From assembly GCA_046758905.1 (NCBI GenBank), contig JBHIBC010000026.1, forward strand, positions 1 to 36,151: DNA of 36,151 nt. The letters are read 5' to 3'. A program made the position numbers and the translations under genes. Source of the stretch: JBHIBC01 sp046758905. Its GTDB lineage: Bacteria > Acidobacteriota > Polarisedimenticolia > Gp22-AA2. This document shows positions 1 to 7,013 of this stretch, piece by piece; positions within the stretch are counted from its first letter, which is position 1, and every line of letters begins with the position of its first letter. The notes under the pieces are model-generated. The model saw only the letters and a program-made list of their open reading frames with translations, was not told where the DNA came from and ran no database searches.

Positions 1-1209
1 ACTTCGACATCAGCGGCAGCTCGCTCGTCCGTCCCATCCGGTCGATCGCGATGGCCCGGTTGGTCTCCGCCTCGAATCCCTCGTCGAGCTCGCCGATCCG
101 ATTGGCCACGATCAGGTCCAGGTTCTTCCTCTTCAGCTTGCGCAGCGCGTTCGCCCTGAGGTCGCCGGTCTCCGCGGCGAACCCGACCAGGACCTGTCCG
201 GGCTTCTTGCGCCGCCCCACCTCCTCCAGGATGTCCGGAGTGGGGAGAAGCCTCAGGCTGATGGCGCCGCCCGGGCCCCCGGCGCGACGCGACCGTTCCC
301 TGAGAGCCTCCTTCCCGATCTTGGCCCGCGAGCTTCGCTCGGGGCGGTAGTCGGCCACCGCCGCGGCCTTGAGCACGAGGTCCGCCCCCTGTGCTTGGTT
401 GAGCGCGGCCCGGAACATCTCCTCGGCCGAGCCCACGCGCACCAGGTTGACCCCGTCGGGAGGCCGCAGGTGGGTGGGGCCGGAGACCAGCGTGACCTCC
501 GCCCCGCGCGCCAGCGCCTCCGCGGCCAGGGCGTACCCCATCCGTCCGGTCGAGGGGTTGCTGAGGAAGCGCGCCGGATCGAGCGGCTCGCGGGTGGGCC
601 CCGCGGTCACGAGGACGCGGCGGCCCTCAAGCGATGGCGCGCTTTTTTTTTATGCGCCCCGAGAGCCGCGGCGATGATGGTCTCCGGCTCGGCCATGCGG
701 CCGATCCCCTCCTCGCCGCAGGCCAACTCCCCGACGCCCGGCTCGATGATGCGGACGCCGCGCCCGCGCAGGGTCTCGACGTTGGCGCGGGTCGCGGGGT
801 GCTCCCACATCCACGGGTTCATGGCGGGGGCCAAGGCGACCGGTCCGGCCACCGCGAGGTGGAAGGTGCTCAGCAGATCGTCCGCGACGCCGTGCGCGAA
901 CTTCGCCAGGACGTTGGCCGTCGCCGGCGCGACCAGGAACAGATCGAGCCCGCGGGCCAGGGAGATGTGCTGGACGTCGGCCCCGTGGGCCAGGTCCCAC
1001 TGGTCGGTCAGCACCGGCCGGCCCGACAGGGTCTGCAGCGTCAGCGGGGTGATGAACTCCCGCGCGTGCGCCGTCATGATCACGTGGACCTCGCAGCCGG
1101 CCTCTCGCAGCCCGCGGACCACCTCGGCCGCCTTGTAGGCCGCGATCCCGCCGCTCACCCCGAGGACCACGCGCCTGCCCGGCCGCCGCGTCTCAGACAC
1201 CCTGCCCAC
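1..1209 (-). CDS. coaBC: Bifunctional phosphopantothenoylcysteine decarboxylase / phosphopantothenate-cysteine ligase, frame broken at an A9 run, 3' end off window
   Basis: CoaBC makes 4'-phosphopantetheine for coenzyme A in two steps in the cytoplasm. Residues 1-185 form the flavin-dependent CoaC decarboxylase half: GVSGGIAAYK near the N-terminus, the HISLA histidine near 81, APATANVLAK and PAMN near 128-131. Codons 187-189 are AAA AAA AAA, after which the frame runs 11 more residues to a stop. The CoaB ligase half (VLVTAGPTREPLDPARFLSN, then SNPSTGRMG, AAVADYRP, VGFAAET, VANRIG) continues without another break in the -1 frame to the window edge, so only the last residues are missing. The start is GTG at 1209 (or GTG 1200), overlapping rpoZ. 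Both halves keep all family motifs, which argues against long-standing decay. The joint lies in the variable linker between the domains. The break may be a homopolymer error, a mutation, or a site of slippage that yields both CoaC and CoaBC. Confidence 0.93.
643..651 (-). other. Nine-A tract at the coaBC frame break
   Basis: On the coding strand this reads CAT AAA AAA AAA GCG: three lysine codons in frame with CoaC. The CoaB frame resumes with AGC, whose A is the ninth A of the run. Restoring one frame needs a -1 shift, one added A, or two lost A residues. The run contains the heptamer A AAA AAA in the phase used by -1 ribosomal frameshifting, and is also long enough for RNA polymerase slippage. 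A hairpin can be drawn 16 nt downstream (596-626; 10 bp, one bulge, 10-nt loop), but such stems are common in GC-rich DNA. Confidence 0.9.
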
Positions 1210-1468
1210 TCGGCTCCGCCTGGATCTCCTCCGAGCCGTAAGCCTCGGTGGTCACTTCCCCGACCTCGGCTTCGCCCCGCATCTCCTCCGGGAAGGGGCC
1301 GTAGCTGTACTCGATCATGCCCGAGAGGACCTCCTGCTGGGCGATGGTGACCGGCTTGATGGAGAAGGTCTCGATCCTGGGGCGGGCGCCTCTCTGCAGC
1401 TGCCTGCAGCGCTCCGCCGCAACCGTGATGAACTCGAACTTGTTTTCGATCGAACCGGCATCGATCAT
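1193..1468 (-). CDS. rpoZ: RNA polymerase omega subunit
   Basis: Omega is the small subunit that helps assemble and stabilise the beta' subunit of RNA polymerase. The 91-residue product has the family core in order: KFEFITVAAERCRQL near residues 10-24, ARPRIE near 28, and IAQQEVLSG near 42-50, followed by an acidic C-terminal tail. The length fits the family. The ATG at 1468 has a good ribosome site (GGAGG four bases upstream). It lies between gmk and coaBC, a common gmk-rpoZ-coaBC order, and its 3' end overlaps the coaBC start by 8 to 17 bp, suggesting translational coupling. A promoter-like sequence and a hairpin sit in the 83-bp gap upstream. Confidence 0.9.
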   Translation of the reverse strand: MIDAGSIENKFEFITVAAERCRQLQRGARPRIETFSIKPVTIAQQEVLSGMIEYSYGPFPEEMRGEAEVGEVTTEAYGSEEIQAEPSGQGV

Positions 1469-1525
1469 CGAACCTCCGAAGCTGACGGGTCTCGTGGACG
1501 TCGGGGGCCTCCCCGCGACCCCGCC

Positions 1526-1555
1526 ATTGTAGTCGAAAACCCCGCCGGCCGTCAG
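1526..1555 (-). promoter_or_regulatory. Candidate sigma-70-type promoter for rpoZ-coaBC
   Basis: On the minus strand CTGACG (1550-1555) and TACAAT (1526-1531) are separated by 18 bases. The -10 is close to consensus and the -35 matches at TGAC. It lies about 58 bp upstream of the rpoZ ATG. Its -35 overlaps the gmk stop codon and the loop of the hairpin at 1544-1563. Confidence 0.45.
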
Positions 1556-1563
1556 CGGCCGGC
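1536..1563 (-). terminator. Hairpin with short T tract at the end of gmk
   Basis: A perfect 8-bp stem (1544-1551 with 1556-1563) encloses a 4-base loop that carries the gmk TGA. On the minus strand it is followed by GGGG and TTTT. The stem is strong, but the T tract is short and separated from the stem by four G, so this could be an attenuator or partial terminator rather than a full stop. Confidence 0.45.
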
Positions 1564-2223
1564 CGCGAAGTCGGCGGCGATCTCGCGCAGGCGGGTCATC
1601 TGGCGCTGTCTGCGGCAGCGCTCCGCCAGCACGATGGCCCGCAGGTGATCGTAGGCGACCTCCAGATCATCGTTGACCACGATGTAGTCGTATCTTCCCG
1701 ACTTGTCGATCTCCCCGCGCGCGAGCCGCAGCCGGTCGCCGAGCGCCGCCTCGTTCTCGGTGCCGCGGCCGAGAAGTCGCTCCCTAAGCGCCTCCTTCCC
1801 CGGCGGCATGATGAAGACCAGCACGGCGTCGGAGATCAGGCGGCGGATGCTGTCGGCCCCCTGCGTGTCGATGTCGAGCACGATGTCGCGCCCTCGGGCC
1901 GTCGCCTCCCGGATCGCCGCGGCGGCGGTCCCGTACAGCTGTCCCCCGACCGAGGCCCACTCGACGAACTCCCCCATCCGGCGCCGGCGCTCGAACTCCT
2001 CCCGGTCGATGAAGCGATAGTCGACCCCGTCGCGCTCGCCCTGCCGCCGCGCCCGGGTGGTGTACGACACGGAAAAGTCGATGCCCTGGAGCTCGTCCAC
2101 GAGCCGCCTGCACAGCGTCGTCTTCCCGGTCCCGGAGGGGGCCGAGACCACGAAGACGCCGCCGCGGGCGCTGCGCGCCGTCCTCCGCGGGATGGCGTCC
2201 GCTCCTCTCCGACCACCCGGCAC
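1552..2223 (-). CDS. gmk: Guanylate kinase
   Basis: Guanylate kinase phosphorylates GMP to GDP with ATP. The 223-residue product has the P-loop SAPSGTGKTT near residues 27-36, the GMP-binding segment YTTRARRQGERDGVDY near 55-70 (R and Y residues conserved), and DIDTQGADSIRR near 117-128. The C-terminal YDYIVVNDDL matches the family. Typical bacterial enzymes are about 205 residues; the extra length is a basic N-terminal extension of about 20 residues. The start is GTG at 2223, supported by GGAGG six bases upstream; no in-frame ATG precedes the P-loop. It lies 57 bp downstream of yicC in a common gene order. Confidence 0.95.
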   Translation of the reverse strand: MPGGRRGADAIPRRTARSARGGVFVVSAPSGTGKTTLCRRLVDELQGIDFSVSYTTRARRQGERDGVDYRFIDREEFERRRRMGEFVEWASVGGQLYGTAAAAIREATARGRDIVLDIDTQGADSIRRLISDAVLVFIMPPGKEALRERLLGRGTENEAALGDRLRLARGEIDKSGRYDYIVVNDDLEVAYDHLRAIVLAERCRRQRQMTRLREIAADFAAGR

Positions 2224-2280
2224 CCTCGTCCTCCCGGCCGCCCCGCTCCGCCGCGGCCCCCGGGGCGGCGCCCGGCATCC

Positions 2281-3180
2281 CTACTCCAGGTTCTGCACCT
2301 GCTCGCGGCTCTTCTCCACCTCGGAACGGATCGCCAGAGCCGCCCGGCGGATCGGCAGCGACTCCGCCTTGGAGGAGATGGTGTTGGCCTCCCGATTCAT
2401 CTCCTGCATGACGAAGTCGAGCGCCTTGCCGACCGGTCCCGGCGGCCGCTCGAGCGTCCCCCGCGCCTGCTCGACGTAGGCGCGGAGCCGGACGATCTCC
2501 TCGGTGATGTCGGCCCGGTCCGCCAGGAGGGCGACCTCCTGCGCCACCCGATCCTCGTCCAGGCCCCGATGGTCGCGGAGCAGCGCGGCGACCCGCTCCC
2601 GGAGCCTGTCGGCGTACCGGACCGGGAGGTCGCGGCCTTCCTGCTCGATCCGCTCGATCTGTCCCGCGATCGCCGCCAGGTGCTCCCGGAGCACGCCGGC
2701 CAGGCGCTCACCCTCCGCGGACCGCATCGCGTCGTAGGCCGCGAGGGCCGCGTCGAGAGCCCGCTCCAGGACCCGCAGGTCGAGTCCCTCCTCCGCGCGC
2801 GGCTCCTCCTGGACCGTCAGGGCGCCGGGCAGCGCCAGGACCGCCTCGATCCCGACCGTCCCGCGCAGCCGGAACTCCCTCTTGAGTGCGGCCGCCGCCT
2901 CGATATACCGGGCCACCAGCTCCCGGTTGACCTGCACCCGGCAGGGGCGAGGGCCGGCGGCGGTCCGGGAGAAGGTGACGTCGATCCGACCCCTGCGGAG
3001 CGCCCTCTGCATCCGCGCCCGCAGATGAGGCTCGTATCCCCCAAGCGGCGCCGGCAGCTTCAGCTTGAGGTCGAGGTAACGGTGGTTGATCCCCCTAAGC
3101 TCCACCTCCGCCCGGATCCCGTCATCCTCGGCCGCCCCCTGACCGAAGCCCGTCATGCTCTTGACGCGGCTCGAACTCAC
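2281..3180 (-). CDS. yicC: YicC family endoribonuclease
   Basis: YicC-family proteins are endoribonucleases implicated in RNA turnover in E. coli and Bacillus. The product opens with the signature SMTGFGQG and contains GINHRYLDLKLKLP, the YloC-like N-terminal core. It ends with the C-terminal DUF1732 region (DFVMQEMNREANTISSK, then EKSREQVQNLE). From the internal ATG at 3156 the length is about 291 residues, normal for the family. The upstream GTG at 3180 forms a GTGA overlap with the lpxB stop and adds 8 residues. That overlap pattern recurs in the window, so I use it, but the ATG is also plausible. Long upstream reading frame in the same phase is lpxB shadow. Confidence 0.9.
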   Translation of the reverse strand: MSSSRVKSMTGFGQGAAEDDGIRAEVELRGINHRYLDLKLKLPAPLGGYEPHLRARMQRALRRGRIDVTFSRTAAGPRPCRVQVNRELVARYIEAAAALKREFRLRGTVGIEAVLALPGALTVQEEPRAEEGLDLRVLERALDAALAAYDAMRSAEGERLAGVLREHLAAIAGQIERIEQEGRDLPVRYADRLRERVAALLRDHRGLDEDRVAQEVALLADRADITEEIVRLRAYVEQARGTLERPPGPVGKALDFVMQEMNREANTISSKAESLPIRRAALAIRSEVEKSREQVQNLE

Positions 3181-4465
3181 CCGTCCCCCCGGCTCCCGCC
3201 GGCGCCGATCATACTCCAGGCGACGCGGGCCGCCCGATCCACCGCGCCCGGCGAGCCGAGGCGCTCCCGGACCCGCCGGAGCCCCAGGCGCATCCGCCGC
3301 GCGACGGCCGGGTCGACGAGGATGCGACGGGTCTGCGCGGCGATCCGCTCGGCGCGACACTGCCCCTGCACCAGCTCCGGCACGACCCGCTCTCCCGCGA
3401 TCAGGTTCGCCATGCCGATGTGTGGGACGTCCGAGACGGCTCGCGCCAGGAGATAGGTGAACGGGTGCACCTTGTAGACGATCACCATCGGGACCCCCAG
3501 CAGCGCCGTCTCCAGCGTGGCGGTACCGGAGGCGACCACCGCCGCGTCCGACGCCGCCACCGCGTCGTAGCGGCCCTCCTCGACGAGCACCGGCGCGGGA
3601 TCCGGGTCCTCCCGCGCCGGGCGCGCGGAGGCGTACCCGCCGCGCATGCGGGCGCGGCTCCGCTGGGCGGCGCGCCGCGCCGCCGCCTCCAGCTCACCCC
3701 GATCGAGCGTGGGCGCCACCGGCAGGACGAACTGCAGGTCGGCGAACTCCTCCCTGAGGAGGCGCGCCGCGCCGATCATGGGAGGGAGGAGCCGCGAGAC
3801 CTCGTTGTCGCGGCTCCCCGGCAGGAGCGCCACCGTCGGCCGCCGCGGATCGAGGCCGAGCGGCTTGAGGACCTGCCGCCGGTCCCGTCCCGGACGGACG
3901 AGGTCGAGCAACGGGTGACCGATGAATTCCACCGGGACTCCGCCGCGGCGGTAGATCTCCTCCTCGAACGGGAGGATCACGAGCATCCTGTCGACCAGCG
4001 CCGCGATCCGCCGCACCCTCCCCCGCCGCCAGGCCCACACCTGGGGGCTGATGAAGTAAAGGACGGGGACTCCGAGGCGGCGGGCCCTTCCGGCCAGCCT
4101 CAGATTGAAGTCGGGATAGTCGATCAGGATCAGCAGGTCGGGCCGCCGTCCCGGGTCGGCGAGCGCTCGGCAGGCCTCCCGGAAGGCGCGCCAGATCGCC
4201 CCCAGACTGCCCAGCACCTCGAGCAGCCCGGTCACCCCCATGACCCCGCATCGCCGACCGGCTGCAGCCCGGCGTCCCGCATCGACGGCCCGCCGACGCC
4301 CACGAAGCAGACGCGGCGGGCGCCGGCGCACCCGTCGCGGCCGCCTTCCCCCCGAGCGCCGGCCGGGCTCGGCCCGCGGGCCATCGAGCGCATCAGGAGA
4401 CCGCCGTAGAGGTCACCCGAGGCCTCTCCGGCCGCGATCATGACGCGGGCGGGGCGATCGATCAC
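3177..4465 (-). CDS. lpxB: Lipid-A-disaccharide synthase with an internal frame break
   Basis: LpxB (GT19) joins UDP-diacylglucosamine and lipid X to make the lipid A disaccharide at the inner membrane. The N-terminal part, from GTG 4465 (GTGA overlap with the acyltransferase stop), carries MIAAGEASGDLYG and VGVGGPSMRDAG. It then hits a stop at 4232. The rest of the family sequence (VMGVTGLLEVLG, LILIDYPDFNLRLA, SPQVWAWRRGRV, LPGSRDNEV, GTATLETAL) continues in the -1 frame to 3177. The break lies near 4240-4255. Compared with E. coli LpxB the segment between the conserved G and VMG is about three residues short, so roughly 10 bases seem to be missing rather than one. All other motifs are intact. 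It may be a recent mutation, a strain variant, or an assembly error. Confidence 0.88.
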
Positions 4466-5183
4466 GGCCCGCCGCGCCCCGCTCCTGGAGCCCGTCGCGC
4501 GCCCTCTCGCGGCCTCCGCACGAGCGACTCGGCCCGCTCCGTCAGCCCCTCCAGGGCGCTCTCGAGGTCCCGCCGGGCGGACTCCATCACGCCCCGGTCG
4601 GCGTCCGGCGGCACGACGATCGGATCCCCGTACACGAAAACGCCGCGGCCGAACGGGAGCGGCACCTGGAAGGCGTCCCACGAGCGGAGAGTTTTTTTTT
4701 AGAGGCCGCGAAAGCCACCGGGACGATCGGCGCTCGGCCGAGGCGGGCCGCCTCGACCACCCCGATCTGGGCCCGGTGCCGGGGCCCCCGCGGCCCGTCC
4801 ACCGCGAAGGCGGCGTCCAGCCCGCCCCGCAGGTTCCGGATCATCTCCCTGAGCCCCGCAACCGCGCCGCCGCCGCTCGATCCCCGCACCATCAGGTGCC
4901 CGAACCGCTCCAGCGTGCGCGCCACGTACTCTCCGTCCCGGTGCCGGCTGCTCAGCACCGCCAGCCGCCTCCCGTATCGCCGTCCCAGGTACGAGTAGGT
5001 CATCATCAGGAGCTGGTCGTGGAAGAACGCGTGAATGTAGGGGCGGGCCCGGCGATGGAGATCGCGGACGACGCTGTCGTTGGGGGGGGACCAGCGCATG
5101 ACGCCGTGCAGCGCCCGAATCAGCCATCCGGCCAGCCGCGGCCCGACAGCGAGCAGGACGCGATCAGTCAGTGACACTCTCAT
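4462..5183 (-). CDS. DUF374-type lysophospholipid acyltransferase, frame broken at an A9 run
   Basis: This family acylates lipid acceptors at the inner membrane and is often encoded beside lipid A genes. The first part has FFHDQLLMM near residues 53-61 (the HD catalytic pair) and VDGPRGPRHRAQIG near 128-141. The frame breaks at codons 162-164, AAA AAA AAA. The C-terminal part resumes in the -1 frame as TLRSWDAFQVPLPFGRGVFV with YGDPI, typical for the family, and ends at 4462. Read through as one protein it has about 239 residues. Without a shift, the product would carry 34 unrelated residues instead of the last quarter. The ATG at 5183 has AGGA about six bases upstream. The stop overlaps the lpxB GTG start by 4 bp. 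Confidence 0.85.
4692..4700 (-). other. Nine-A tract at the acyltransferase frame break
   Basis: The coding strand reads TCT AAA AAA AAA CTC. The nine A residues are exactly codons 162-164, and the conserved downstream frame resumes with ACT, starting at the ninth A. The length, codon phase, preceding T and required shift all match the coaBC tract at 643-651. Confidence 0.9.
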
Positions 5184-5215
5184 GTCCTTCCTCGCGACTG
5201 GCCCGCACGCACCTC

Positions 5216-5245
5216 TGGACAGGACCCGCCGGTGTGGATTATACA
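5216..5245. promoter_or_regulatory. Overlapping divergent promoter region
   Basis: On the plus strand TGGACA (5216-5221) and TATACA (5240-5245) are 18 bases apart and could drive the UDP-xylose synthase gene. On the minus strand a perfect TATAAT occupies 5238-5243, about 55 bp upstream of the acyltransferase ATG, with no convincing -35. The two -10 boxes overlap, so the two directions could compete for polymerase. The strongest evidence is the match to consensus in GC-rich DNA. Confidence 0.5.
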
Positions 5246-5281
5246 GTCACGGCACGAGAGCTTCTGCATCGGGAGTCCGCA

Positions 5282-6271
5282 TTGGGTCCGAAATCCGTGC
5301 GGCGAGTTCGAGCGCACTCACGCGGCCCCGGCCGGGTGCTCATCACCGGCGGGGCCGGGTTCATCGGATCCCACCTGTGCGACTTCTTCCTGGGCAAGGG
5401 CTACGAGGTCATCTGCGTCGACAATCTTCTGACCGGGAGCACCGACAACATCGCCCACATCCGCAGTCGGGCGTTCTCGTTCGTTCATCTGGACGTCACC
5501 AACTACATCTACGTCGAGGGCCGCGTCGATTACATTCTGCACTTCGCCAGCCCGGCAAGCCCGAAAGACTATATCGAGCTGCCGATCCAGACCCTCAAGG
5601 TCGGCTCCCTCGGGACGCACAAGGCGCTCGGCCTGGCGAAGGCAAAGAACGCCGCCTTTCTTCTCGCCTCGACCTCGGAAGTCTACGGTGATCCCCTCGT
5701 TCATCCCCAGAAGGAGTCTTACTGGGGGAACGTCAATCCGGTGGGCCCGCGCGGCGTCTACGACGAGGCCAAGCGGTTCGCCGAGGCCCTGACCGAAGCC
5801 TACCAAGCGGCTCACGGTCTCGATACCAAGATCGCGCGGATCTTCAACACCTACGGGCCCAGGATGCGTCTTGATGACGGCCGCGCCATCCCCGCGTTCA
5901 TGAGCCAGGCACTGCGGCGCAAGCCGGTCACCGTGTTCGGAGACGGCAGGCAGACGCGCTCGTTCTGCTATGTCGACGACATGGTGGAAGGGATCTACCG
6001 CCTGCTGATGTCGGATCACCACGGGCCGATGAACCTGGGGAATCCCGAGGAGCTCGCCCTGCTCGACATGGCGCGCAGGATCATCAGCCTGACGCGCTCG
6101 AGAAGCCGGGTCGTCTTCCGCCCCCTGCCGACCGACGATCCCAAGGTCCGGCAGCCGGACATCTCCCTCGCCCGGCGCACGCTCGGCTGGTCACCGCGGA
6201 TCCCGTTGGATCGGGGGCTGCGCAGGACTATCCGCTATTTCCGCTCCCGCATCGGGACGTCCGGCGGGTAG
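5282..6271 (+). CDS. UDP-glucuronate decarboxylase (UDP-xylose synthase)
   Basis: This NAD-dependent SDR enzyme converts UDP-glucuronate to UDP-xylose. It has the Rossmann motif GGAGFIGSH, FASPASPKDY, the catalytic TSEVYGDPLVHPQKESYWG segment, and YDEAKR with the tyrosine and lysine of the SDR triad. These are diagnostic of the UXS branch rather than a generic epimerase. The start is uncertain: TTG 5282 has GGGAG six bases upstream and lies downstream of the promoter, giving about 329 residues; GTG 5297 is an alternative. It is the only plus-strand gene between 1 and 32 kb. The UDP-glucuronate it needs could come from the dehydrogenase at 26277-27575. Its 3' end overlaps the facing methyltransferase gene by 37 bp. 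Confidence 0.85.
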   Translation: MGPKSVRRVRAHSRGPGRVLITGGAGFIGSHLCDFFLGKGYEVICVDNLLTGSTDNIAHIRSRAFSFVHLDVTNYIYVEGRVDYILHFASPASPKDYIELPIQTLKVGSLGTHKALGLAKAKNAAFLLASTSEVYGDPLVHPQKESYWGNVNPVGPRGVYDEAKRFAEALTEAYQAAHGLDTKIARIFNTYGPRMRLDDGRAIPAFMSQALRRKPVTVFGDGRQTRSFCYVDDMVEGIYRLLMSDHHGPMNLGNPEELALLDMARRIISLTRSRSRVVFRPLPTDDPKVRQPDISLARRTLGWSPRIPLDRGLRRTIRYFRSRIGTSGG

Positions 6272-6996
6272 GGCTTCCTGGCGACCGCGAGCAGGTGGGA
6301 GCGGAGCGGGGGGAGCACCTCCACCAAACGACAGGCGCGAATCGACACGGGCGCCAGCAGGCGTAGCAGCTGCGGTATGCCGGTGACGCTGTGCGCCCTC
6401 AGGGACCACCCCGAAAAGGCGCGCCGGATCTCCGCGATCCTCAAGGGACGCGTGTGGGGGTTCAGCGGATTCGGATACCGGGTGTCGTACGAGACGAAGA
6501 TGCCTCCCGGCGCCAGGACCCTGGCCGCCTCCTCGAGGATCCTCCCGCGCCTCGCATCATCCAGAACCGAGGAGATCATCGTCGATTGATAGACGACGGT
6601 GAAGAACCCGTCGCGGAACGGCACCCGGGCCGCGTCCCCTTGGAGGGACAGCATCCACGGATGGCTGCGTCGGGCTCCGAGCGCACAGCGCCGGAGGAGG
6701 TCGAGGGCGACGATCCTATCGCCGCGGAATCCGAGGTCCCTCAGGCACGCGCAATCGTTGCCACCGCCCGCCCCCAGGTCGAGCACCCATGCCGCGGAGA
6801 GGTTCAGGTGCTCGTCCCCGATCATCCGCGCGATGAGCTCCCACTTCCTGGCGAGCATGAAAAGGGACGCCCGGCTGCTCGACCAGATCCTCCGGTAGTA
6901 CGCCGCCGAGTACAGGCCCTCGTGCAGCCTGAGCATCCTCAAGCGCTCGGCCCGATCCTCGCTCTCCGGGCTGCGCGGCGGGGGGGCGGCACACAC
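6235..6996 (-). CDS. Class I SAM-dependent methyltransferase
   Basis: A soluble methyltransferase-11-like protein of about 253 residues. It has motif I VLDLGAGGGND, a following acidic strand end (IVALDLL), and the later GDAARVPFRDGFFTVVYQ and RVLAPGGIFVSYDTRYPNP segments typical of small-molecule methyltransferases. The acceptor cannot be read from the sequence. As the last gene of the polysaccharide operon it may methylate a sugar or cap a chain, but this is inference. The start is uncertain: GTG 6996 lies 17 bp after the kinase stop, while ATG 6936 would give 233 residues. No strong ribosome site is visible for either. It converges with, and overlaps, the UDP-xylose synthase gene. Confidence 0.8.
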   Translation of the reverse strand: MCAAPPPRSPESEDRAERLRMLRLHEGLYSAAYYRRIWSSSRASLFMLARKWELIARMIGDEHLNLSAAWVLDLGAGGGNDCACLRDLGFRGDRIVALDLLRRCALGARRSHPWMLSLQGDAARVPFRDGFFTVVYQSTMISSVLDDARRGRILEEAARVLAPGGIFVSYDTRYPNPLNPHTRPLRIAEIRRAFSGWSLRAHSVTGIPQLLRLLAPVSIRACRLVEVLPPLRSHLLAVARKPYPPDVPMRERK

Positions 6997-7013
6997 GATC
7001 TGCTGGCGGGCGC

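Noticed and set aside
343..350. GGCGGTAG, the core of the RfaH ops element, on the plus strand
   Set aside because: It lies inside coaBC, which is on the minus strand, and is not at the start of the polysaccharide operon. A chance match.
596..626. Stem-loop downstream of the coaBC A9 run as a frameshift stimulator
   Set aside because: The spacer of 16 nt is longer than usual for -1 frameshifting, and the stem encodes the conserved GRRVLVTAGP segment in GC-rich DNA. It cannot be separated from chance, so it is only noted under the A9 feature.
5082..5089. Run of eight G in the acyltransferase gene as another slip site
   Set aside because: The frame stays consistent across it: the codons read Ser-Pro-Pro-Asn and the downstream HD motif is in the same frame as the start.
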